Assembly: GCA_959347315.1 (NCBI GenBank)
Contig: OY365817.1
Location: 3,526,056-3,590,055 of the forward strand
DNA from: Bimastos eiseni
Lineage: Eukaryota; Annelida; Clitellata; Crassiclitellata; Lumbricidae
Direction: 5' to 3'
DNA length: 64,000 nucleotides
Below the pieces are notes generated by a model that was given only the letters and a program-made list of their open reading frames with translations, ran no database searches and had not been told where the DNA came from. Of the stretch, positions 25,301 through 33,900 are shown piece after piece (position 1 is the stretch's first letter; each line of letters opens with the position of its first letter). A program made the position numbers and the translations under genes.

Positions 25301-25403
25301 ATATTTGAGTGTATTTTCTTTTTTTCTTCAGATTTTGAAGGAACCAGAAAATAACATCAAAGGGACGCCTACAAAGAAAAGTGAAAACGGGTTTCAACAG
25401 TAA
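13362..25403 (+). CDS. SLC5-family sodium/solute symporter, SMCT-like, gene B (complete)
   Basis: Exons: 1 13362-13700, 2 14333-14401, 3 14931-14982, 4 15211-15278, 5 15920-16000, 6 16217-16290, 7 16554-16694, 8 17415-17550, 9 17777-17865, 10 18788-18900, 11 21319-21389, 12 22074-22160, 13 23339-23593, 14 24477-24592, 15 24883-25006, 16 25332-25403. They sum to 1887 nt, 628 residues, in one frame; SLC5 members are about 580-670. Exon 1 has TAEFIMANRR (family TSREFLVGGR). Exons 9/10 join to SSVSSSLSG, matching STVSSSINA of SLC5A8 around the Na2 site. The exon 13 loop has NST, NYT and NET glycosylation sites and a Cys, like SLC5A8; exon 14 LENFYAISYLW aligns with its MDNWYSLSYLY. All this supports a Na+-coupled monocarboxylate/vitamin-type carrier; the substrate cannot be read from sequence. 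The tail is hydrophilic with DKDLEAMVDERLLMRL. AATAAA overlaps the stop codon. Confidence 0.92.
16300..16480. repeat. ATC/CAT trinucleotide tract in intron 6 of gene B
   Basis: Rich in CATCATCAT and ATTATTATT. The open frame through it (start 16192) is exon 6 read in the wrong frame plus the repeat, joined to exon 7. Confidence 0.8.
18330..18700 (-). mobile_element. LINE C-terminal fragment
   Basis: The - strand frame contains ITRLCYVRFNIPS and then AAQPLWNKLHPALRQ, the classic LINE C-terminal pattern (xPLWNxLPxxLR), followed by FHRKPKTLFF. It lies just upstream of exon 10 of gene B; the frame running on into exon 10 is coincidental. Confidence 0.7.
19000..19170 (-). mobile_element. Fragment of a different LINE (post-RT motif)
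   Basis: Read on the - strand, IEQFLYLGVQINADG matches the thumb-region motif (FxYLGxxInxDG) of RTE/I/L1-like retrotransposons. Only about 50 codons remain. It abuts the CR1 copy on the other strand. Confidence 0.6.
19190..21117 (+). mobile_element. CR1-type LINE, 5'-truncated and lacking the catalytic box, in intron 10 of gene B
   Basis: In order: the linker before RT (SFYKYVRNRLKK), the RT start (DKSPGNDELHPVFLKELREE), VVPLFKKGNRNEAKNYRPVS, TSQHGFIKGKSCLTNLLDY, VYLDFTKAFDKVQH, VPQGSVLRPLLFILFINDIN, then LVRPNLEYCVQVWNSYL and the C-terminal RGHRYKIYKRP. The FADDTK motif expected after motif B is absent: ISRM is followed directly by CSRYEEV. There are several stops. The endonuclease half is missing. 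The + strand is purine-rich. Gene A's intron 10 is only 265 bp and continues with the GATTCACATGTTTTTT seen right after this element, so that intron shows the empty state. Confidence 0.9.
22511..22974. repeat. 232-bp tandem duplication in intron 12 of gene B
   Basis: Two head-to-tail copies (22511-22742, 22743-22974) differ at about three positions. Each contains AGTTGATTCCCGCTACC, which resembles a degenerate tRNA B box, so the unit may be SINE-derived; that part is an inference. Confidence 0.9.
23655..24370. repeat. Repeat pair in intron 13 of gene B
   Basis: 23655-23775 and 23943-24055 are diverged direct repeats sharing TTTCGCGG(T/C)CGA, AATTCGCAGC and GTAACACAATA. ACCAGAATGCTGGT at 23847 faces CCAGCATTCTGGTG near 24252 in inverted orientation. 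Together they may be parts of one decayed element. Confidence 0.55.
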
Positions 25404-26780
25404 ATAAAAATCCACCTCGTGAAAGAAACCGACCGAGGTCTACTCAAAAGTTCCGATTTATGAACAACATATGACTGATGTTATTTGATACACGAAGATT
25501 CAGCTGCAGTTTAAACAAACGGCTTAGCTTAAATAGATGTCTAGTTAATGTACAGTGTGGTATGGCTGGAATTTTGTGGGCATGTAGCTCTTTGATAGAA
25601 GGAAATTAGGGCAATGTAGGATGTGGCAGAGTTCAATGTCGGTTAAGTTATGCTATCTAACCCATCAGTCGCAACTGTACGCTAGATGTGCATGATTATT
25701 GATGTCCTTTGTTTTTGGATGACCTCAAATCAGCTTCTTATAAATCCGTTTAAGACTCCTTTTATTAACTAGGTAGCCGTTGTCAACGGGTTTGACTGCT
25801 ACAGCTGGCTCTAGTCTTCCATCACTGTTCGTGGCAATTGACCGAGAACTTGGCCTTTCCCAACATAGAACTTTGTGTTTAGAAACTGCTAATATCCGCT
25901 TGGTCAGCTCTCTAAGCTCGGGTTATTGGCCAAATGCCCAAATGTGCCTTTGTCTTTGAGTTTTCGTATAAGTTTGTTGTCTGTGGCCCAACAGGCAACC
26001 AGCGTATCATATTGCTGCTATGGTTGTAAATAGCACACAAGTTGTTGTTGCAGATATTGTGAAACCATATGTGTTACACCATTTGCTGCGATTCTTTAGT
26101 GCTGTGTGGAGTTTTTCTTCGATGTGTTTTCTTATTTTGTGTGCGTGGAATATTCCACCCTCTTCGGCGAATGATGTCAATCCGATATTATTCAGTCTGG
26201 GTGAGGTCATTTATTATTAAAAGATATACGGCATTCATTGCAAAATTGCGTAACGCTGAAATGATCTTTTTTACCCTTGTAACTCTTCGTAACGTAGCCA
26301 TTAAACCTTCACCTCTGCGTTACATATTTATTGTTAACCAAACTCGATGTAGTCTTACCTGGGACGAATATAGTTCCTAGTGTTTCTATGTTAAAGTGTA
26401 ATTGTATATCATAGGATTTATCGTATTTTCATTATGCATTTAAAAATGTACTTTAACGTACCGTACTTGAAATTCATTTTAAAAGTATATGTGAATAAAT
26501 AGTAATATTTGTAATTGCTTGTTTTATTTACTTATGTAGCTCATTCTAAATTATTCTCTGGTTTTGATCATCGGTAGATAATATTTAATATTATAAGTTT
26601 GAACTTTGATTACACCGTGTGTATTCAGCATGAAATGTTCATTTAGGCCTATATACTTACTACTAGCCTTACAACAGGTCTTGCGTATCTGCTGAACGAC
26701 TTTGTTGAACGAATTTACTGAAGACATTTCGATAATGGAATACAATTTGGGTCAACTTAATATATAGCTGCGTCAAATAA
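25404..26780. other. Spacer downstream of gene B
   Basis: No exon or recognisable element. The short frames at 26007-26380 have no family motif and overlap each other on opposite strands. Confidence 0.5.
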
Positions 26781-26789
26781 TTACTCGAA

Positions 26790-27515
26790 AGGAATGCGCC
26801 CAAGCCAGGTCTACACTTTTGTATGCGTCCGCAAAGGTCATAGACGCCTTGGCTACAGGTGCGCCCCTCCCAAAATTTCATATTTATTTTTTTTACTCTG
26901 CAACCTGATATGCGCCCGCACTTTGCAAACTGATGTCCGCGCATTGTGGTGGGCCCGCAACAATTTCATATTACTGTAGTATTTATTTTTTTATGCTATT
27001 TTACTGTCAATTTTAATCACATCATGTGTTTACTATGTGCGCCCAAGCCAGATCTACAGCCTGATATGCGTCCGCACATTCTCAAGTAATGTCCGGACAT
27101 ATTGGTGGTCTCCCAAAATTTCATGTTATTTTCATATTTATTTATTTTTGCTGTTTTCCTCCTTCAATTAAACACAATATGAAATTTTTTGTGGCGAATG
27201 AAAATGCGCGGACATCAGTTTACAAAGCGCGGACGCATATCAGGAACAGAGCTGGCTTGGGAGCATCAGAATGCACACGATTTTGTTGAAATTGGAGGAA
27301 AATAGCAAAAAATAAATATGAAAATAACATCAAAATTTTGGGGACCACCAATATGGCCGGACATTGAGAGTGTGCGGACACATTTCAGGATATAGACACG
27401 ATTTGGTTGAAATTCAAGGACTAAATGAGCAAGAAAAATCAATACAAAAATAATATGAAATTTTGGGGAATATGCGGACAACACGCTATAAACTTCGCGG
27501 ACAGCCAAACCGGTT
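26790..27515. repeat. Cluster of direct and inverted repeats
   Basis: Units share TGCGCCCAAGCCAG, GATATGCGTCCGCAC, AATGTCCGGACATATTGGTG and CAAAATTTCATATTATTTTC. Forward copies lie at about 26795-26975 and 27035-27180; reverse-complement copies lie at about 27195-27270, 27268-27400 and 27440-27510. The arms 27070-27175 and 27275-27395 are a clear inverted pair, so the region could form a stem of about 110 bp. None of the open frames in it is convincing. Confidence 0.75.
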
Positions 27516-27699
27516 AGTATACGGTAATAAGCGGAAGTTCGTAACACGAGAAATGAGGCGGGCAACCATAGCAATCTCCACTCTTCCCGCAAGAACTCTC
27601 TAATGCGATACTTTGATGGTATTGTTACGATGGATACATTATTGAATTCATATAGAAACAATGTCGTCTAGAAACTGTCGAATGGTATTGTTCGGTATA

Positions 27700-28000
27700 A
27701 ACAATCCATAAAAAGGACGTGTTATAACGAAGACGATAGATGTCGCCCTCCACTTTTGTCGACGCTTAAGACTGGCACGACCTAAACATAAAACAGTATT
27801 TTAAAACGGTATTTATTTGGCTACTATGACAATAAAAAAATTTTAATTGTCTTCATTCACCCGTATATCTTGCATCCTTAGAGCTGTATCTGACAAATAA
27901 ATACGAAAGCGTTACCTAGCTGGTTAACAGGTTAAAACTCTTCAAAGCATATTCGAAATATTGGCAATGTGGGTACGTAGTAAGACACAGAAAGGCAGAA
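27700..28000. repeat. Block shared with 58735-59030
   Basis: ATAACGAAGAC(G/A)ATAGA, then GTCGCCCTCCACTTTTGTCG and AGACTGGCACGACCT recur at 58770-58870, followed in both by TTAGCTACTATG-like and AGCTTCAAAGCA(T/A)ATTCGAAAT-like sequence. Both blocks lie downstream of a - strand transporter gene (C and D), as expected for a segmental duplication. Confidence 0.8.
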
Positions 28001-28574
28001 TAATGAACTAATAATTACCTAAATCACGTGACTACGTATGTCTGTCTGTCCGTCTGATTTAAGGCGCGCGTGATTGGACAGAAGCGTCTTATGCAAATAA
28101 AGTTTACCTAAACATAGTCTGTCCGCAGCACCGAGTGCATTCACGTTTTCCGTAAATCTTCTGTAAACCTTACTGTACCAGGTGCTGATTTTCGTTGACA
28201 CTCTTTTGCAGTAAACAAATGTGCAATTGAGTCTCAAAAAGCTTATATTAGCGTCTACGTTAGTATATTTGCAGTTATTAAAATTAATTACATGGTTTAA
28301 TGTAAGTATATTTGCAGTTAAAAAAATAATTACTTGGTTTAATGTAAGTATATTTGCAGTTATTAAAATTAAATGGAATCTTAATGCGTAATGTGTATTA
28401 TTGGCGCATTTTTGTATTGACCGCGACGAACTTGCAGCTTGGGTCACGCACAATTCTCCTAAACCGTTTCGCTAAATTCGTCCCATTGTCTTAACCACTA
28501 CTCTAACAACGTTAAAATTAAGTACAACCGTGATTATTCACGGGTCAACAGCAAGTAAGAAAGATAATCAGGGT

Positions 28575-28644
28575 CAGGATGAATGAGAGAGAGACAGAGA
28601 GAGAGAGACAGCGACAACGACTGTCAGAGAGAGACATAGACAAG

Positions 28645-28692
<48 letters not shown>

Positions 28693-28717
28693 CAGAGAGA
28701 GAGAAAAAAAGGAGAAA
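28575..28717. repeat. (GA)n / GAGAGACA microsatellite
   Basis: Purine-rich GAGAGACAGAGAGAGAG run. The Arg/Glu-rich and Ser/Leu-rich frames across it are repeat artefacts. A matching tract at 59075-59265 follows the duplicated block downstream of gene D. Confidence 0.9.
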
Positions 28718-28722
28718 GTAAG

Positions 28723-29600
28723 TGTCGCGGGTTTCACTCTCGCCAACTCCTTCTTCTTGATGACGAGAGTATCCGCTGGTTCCTTCCTCTATCACCAAGC
28801 TCAGCAACACGACACACTTGATGGTTTTAATATGGATATTTAATTTTATATATATATACCACTCATCCTATCTACACTTATTGGAGTTATTAGTGTCCTT
28901 TTGAAATGTTTCCCTGGTTTACGTTGGAGACGGGATTCCCAACTACGTTGATTACCCTTATCGTCAGAACGACCTAGCGTCTCCCCCAGTTCCGAAACAA
29001 GTCCCAATTTCCTTGCTTACTACGCTATATGAATACTTCTAGAGGCAATTTCCTTCGCCATCCCAAACGCAAAACTCGTATCTCTCTAGGATGACAGGTC
29101 ACCTGCAGAAACCATTACTAAACCCTGGTTGGACGGGTCTTAGTGTCCCTAGCGTAACGTCAGATTCCTAGGGGCGTCCAGTTATTGTTTGACTAGCGGC
29201 TGTATGGCTGAGCCTTATTAGTGACAATGAATTCCATTACTACAGTTATGCCGCCTAACAGATTGCACCGTTCGTGTCGGAATTGTCCCCAATTCATGAT
29301 TAGTATCAACCAGCCTGTCCAGACCAGATCTCCAACTGATTCATGAATTTCTAGTCTGTAGGTCGTAAAGATGGAAGGGGTAGGCGTCCGCTTCGAGGTG
29401 TCGGGTCTCGCTGCTTGACACTCCGTTGATATTTGCATATTCCTTGGTGTCTGTATTGAGGCCCTCTGCTTCAGGCGAAACCCATTAATGTCTCCCATCT
29501 CATGTGTCAGGTAGACATTCTCATCCGTAGTCCTCCTACTCTTCTGCTGTCGATCGATGACTTTTATATAGCGCCATCGTCCAGAGTGACGCGCGTCACA
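28723..29600. mobile_element. Solo LTR, copy 1 (878 bp)
   Basis: Begins TGTCGCGGGTTTC and ends GCGCGTCACA, flanked on both sides by the 5-bp direct repeat GTAAG (28718-28722, 29601-29605). It is collinear over its full length with 36047-36928. On the - strand a GGCGCTATATAAAAG box sits near the LTR edge (about 29563-29577), so the element may read leftward. A 5-bp duplication fits Gypsy or BEL families. No internal region is adjacent. It sits inside a GACAGAGA-type simple repeat. Confidence 0.88.
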
Positions 29601-29605
29601 GTAAG

Positions 29606-29705
29606 ATAAAAAGACAAAGAGATATAGACAGAGAAACAGAGAGACGAAAAGACAGAGACACTCAGACAGACATAGAGACAGAGTGAGAGAAACAGGCATA
29701 GAAAA
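29606..29705. repeat. GACAGAGA-type simple repeat split by the solo LTR
   Basis: AGACAGAGA/AGAGAAACAG-type units continue the purine tract found left of the LTR, so the LTR landed inside the tract. Confidence 0.75.
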
Positions 29706-29824
29706 ACAGAGATATCTGTTGATGCGAATCAAGGTGAAAGATTTAAATCGCTACGTGAAAAATACTTGAAAGCAATCAGATTCGGGACCTGTGGGTGTAC
29801 GTACCCACAGGTAACCCGTATCCG

Positions 29825-30735
29825 ACCCGTACCATGCTGCTCCTCCTCCTCTTTGTATGTATGTTAATCACTGTTTTTGTCATTCATCTTCCTCTTTCTC
29901 CGCTCCTCTTGTTGATCCTCTCCTAACTTTTATCCTCCTTCACCACTTCCTCCACCTGCTCCTCCTTTCTGCTAGTGCTATTGGTCCTACTATTTCTCTT
30001 ACACTTACTCCTCCTCTTCATCCTTCTGCTTTTAATTCTGCTTTTGCCCTCCTGTTGCCCCTCCTCCGCTTCCTCTACTAATCATTTTCTTTCCCGCTTC
30101 GTTTACTTTTAAAGTTGCATACTTCTCTTGTCCTTATTCTTCCTTTTCTTCCTCCTCCTCTTTGAAAGAGGAGGAGGAAGAAAATTCTTCCTTGTACTTC
30201 CTTGTAATTCTTGTACTTATTCTTCCTTTTCTTCCTCCTCCCCTCTCATCCTCCTCTGATTCTTCCTACTAATCCTATTGCTCTTCCTTCTCCTCCCATC
30301 CTCTTTCTCTACCTTGTACTTCTGGTTCTTCTCTTTCCCCTTCTGATGCACATCCTCTCCCTTCTCCTATGATTCCTCTGCTTCTTCTTCCTCCTCCTCC
30401 TATTGCTCTTCCTCCTCATCTCGTACCGTTGACGTCTTTCTCTTCTTCCTCGTTCTAGTTCTTCGTCTGCTCTTGACCCTCCTGCTCCCTCCTACTTTGT
30501 TTCATCCTCCTCCAATCGTCCTCTCCTCTACTTCTGTTTCCGTCTTTCTCTTCTTTCTCCTCCTGCTTCTTCTCTTGCTCTTACCCTTCTGCTGCCCCTT
30601 CTCTCTCCTTCTCTGATTCTTTCTCCTCCTTCTATTCCTCGTCCACCTCCTCTCGTCTTCTGCCTCCATCCTTCGCTTATTTCTCCTCCTGCTTGTTCTT
30701 CTGCTCTTGACCCTTTTGCTGCTCCTCCTCATCAT
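29825..30735. repeat. About 0.9-kb homopyrimidine tract
   Basis: Almost only C and T on the + strand (CTCCTCCTC, CTTCTTCCT, CCTTCTCC units), with scattered purines. The Arg/Lys-rich - strand frame at 30502-30735 is a translation of this tract. At 30144-30184 the strand bias flips and makes a perfect 20-bp palindrome. It lies downstream of gene C where an exon 16 equivalent would be expected; none is visible. Confidence 0.9.
30144..30184. repeat. Perfect 20-bp inverted repeat, one-base loop
   Basis: Left arm TTTTCTTCCTCCTCCTCTTT and its exact complement on the right, separated by a single G. It is the only long purine run on the + strand inside the tract. Confidence 0.95.
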
Positions 30736-30951
30736 AAGCCTTTTTAAAAATCATGCCCTCTAGCAATCTGGCAACTATAACTGATGATGATGATGACTAC
30801 AACGATTATTAATATGACAATGACGATGATTATCAGGATGACCATGATGATGGCATTTATATATCGCCTACTTCTTGAAGCGATATGTAATTCTTGTCGT
30901 CCATATGTTCATTGTTTTCGTTTTCGTCTGACCATCCCCAGCAGTGGAATC

Positions 30952-33900
30952 TCAAAAGAAGACGTTCATCAACCTTCGCCTCCAGGTCTTTGTCTCCTGT
31001 TTCATAAAAAAGCTAAAGTATTTGCAAAATTCCTTTATTATGTCATCGGACTGCAACAATAATGCTCCACTAACAAATAAGCAACAACGGGGTGATATCG
31101 CAATAAAAGTCTTAGACTATGTTGCACCATATGACAAAAGGCGATAAATAAAAACAGAATCGACTTTAATTTGAAATCAGTCTAGTCATTTGGAAAATGG
31201 TGATTTAATTGAATTATATTAAATTACACTAAAGCAGACAGGAGGCTGGAAATAATAAATATACTATCCCACTAATAGCTTGGAAGAATACAGATTTGAT
31301 TGGGGTTATTAGAGTTCACTAAAGTGGATAGAAGACTGGAATAACTTAACAAACTCTTCCGCTGTAGTAGATAGGGAAATGGAGATTAGATTTGTGTCGT
31401 AGCGAGGACAGGAGGCTGGCATTATTACACGTACTATATTCCCAAACCATAATGTAAAATGGAGATTAGGTTGTGGAACATTAGTGCATACAAAAGCGGA
31501 CAGTAAGTTGGAAGTACTATAAGCACCATACCATTAGATTAAATTATATAACGGCATGCTAAAGCGGACAGGAGCTGCTGTAATAGGTATCTAGTAAAAA
31601 CAAGAAACTAAATAGCTAAGATTGGATTACATCACACTGTACTGAAGTATACAGAAGGCTGGAATTTCTATACATAGGTCTACTATTCATTACTTAGATT
31701 GAAAAGAATTGGATATTAGATTGGAGTACATTAGGCCACACTCAAGTGGAAAGGAGACTGGGATTAATATTCCATCTTACTTGTACCTTCATCTAGGTAT
31801 GTATGTATATGAGAATTTACATAGCGCCCTATAAGAACCTCACGAGGGCGCTTACAGAAGCTACCTAACATTTCATCTCATCGCCGCCGTCTTTATCAAC
31901 GTCTCGACCGGATGAGGCTAAATTGATTAGTTTGAATTAAATTAATTTTGGTGATAAAGCGTGTTTTAGCTGAATAATGAAAATTGTCTTAAGCAACAAA
32001 GGTTTGTACATACTCATAATAAGGGATGCTATAATTCCAACAATTCCCGTAATACTGGCTCCAAATAACAAGAGCCACAGATAGGATATGGCATAGAAGT
32101 TCTCAAGACCTCGAAGTTGAGTCGTCTATGAAAAGAAGAAAACGGAACATTAAAATAGTAATTTGTTTAAATGCGACGCAGCGTAATGTAAATGAAATGC
32201 AATGTTTTCACTTCAGGTGTATTGCTTGCCACGTTACATTCATCTTCTGACAGAAACTCAGTTGTAATGCAATGTAATGTAATACAATGTGTCTTAATAA
32301 TCATGGTACAATGTAACATAACGCAATGTCTGAATTTTCGTAGATATGGCTTACTCCTTCGACGATAGATCCTTGTAGAGATTCAGTTGTTTCATTCCAG
32401 TTGTCTTTGGTGAAGATTCCATTAATTACATGCAAGGTGTAGTTCAGTGAGGAATGGAAGTAGTTGGAACTACTGTTTCTAGAGGAACACTGTTCTATGG
32501 ACACAGACGGCAGAGGACTGTTTGCGTCGTGCAACGTCAGCGAACCGATGTTCAACCAGAGAGTAATCAGTACACCCGCTATGCCTCCTAGGATTGTTCC
32601 CTGCAAACAAAAAAGTGTCACTAGTAAAATGCCAGATCAGGGCATGCTATGTCAGTGTGTGATCATCTAGCGCAGGATCATCATTTCTGTGGAACGGAAG
32701 TGAAGGATGGTACGTGAGTGCAGAAATTGAAAACCTATTTAGGAGACAGTGTCTTCTCCTTTGTTAGACCCAGGTGCTAGAACAGCAGGCTTATTCCACC
32801 TAAACTTCTATACGTTGGGTAGCAATCTTGGGAGTCATTCAAGTCCAGACTGGTCATACTAATTTGGAGACTCATATCTCTAATTCAGCGCTTCCCAAAC
32901 TGTGCTCAAGGAACCCTAGGGTTCCGTGAGGTGAAGACAAGGGTTACGTGGAAAATTTTTAGTGTTAACAGATTTTCTGTTTTAAGTTACTATATCGGTC
33001 ACTTTATAAAATTTATAAAATGTCCCATTATATCCTAGCTCGCAAACATGCGATAGCAATGCAAATAAAGAGATGTAATGTTGTACGACATGAAGGCAGG
33101 GAAACAGATTGATTACTACGCGTATGACGTTGTTGTAATATGCCTGTTAAAAAAATGGTTGTTTTAAACTTAGAGAGGTTCAGTTTTGACAAAAGTGTTT
33201 TGTGAAATAATAATATAGCAGTGTTTCAAATTTGTTTACAGTTACACATCAACAAACTTTGCCAGGAAAAGAAACAAAAGCATAGTATAGCCTACGTTAA
33301 ACGTTTGCGAACTTGGGGTGTATTCGTATTTTTTCCTATTTTGCGTTGAGGTTTCCTCTCTAAGTTTGTTTGCGAATAAGCTTCGAACAATTTAAAATAA
33401 ATAACACGAATTTTTCATAGGAGATTTTTTCCTTAAGATCTACGTATAAGTTAATTTATGTGAGCTAATATAATAATCGTTAAAGCTGTAAGGTCTTGCC
33501 AATCAAAAATATGCCTACCATGCCCATAATTCATAACAATATTTAAATTAAACTAGCGACCATCGTACACTTAAGTGCAGAGGCCTAGAGTTATAGCGGT
33601 TTAAAGATTAAAATACACATCAAAACTGTTTGTTTACGTCAATGTGAGTGAGTAAAAGTGCATCTAAAATGACAACTTGAGTCTTTGAGCCGCGCCTCAT
33701 ATCAGCTAACTAGAAAACTTTAAAAAAATTTAAAATACCCATGCAATTATGTCATTTTCGAAAAAATTAATTTAATGCTCTTGATAATAACGTAGAGAAA
33801 TTGCACGGTTGCATGGACGTTCATGGACGGCGTCCAGGCGGTTCTGATGAAATAAGTGGCAGGACGTGCGGCGTCCAGCCTTAAAAACAAATGCTTGGAC

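Noticed and set aside
28574..28821. Arg/Glu-rich and Ser/Leu-rich open frames
   Set aside because: Translations of a GA microsatellite.
30502..30735. Arg/Lys-rich protein on the - strand
   Set aside because: Translation of the pyrimidine tract; codon pattern follows the repeat.
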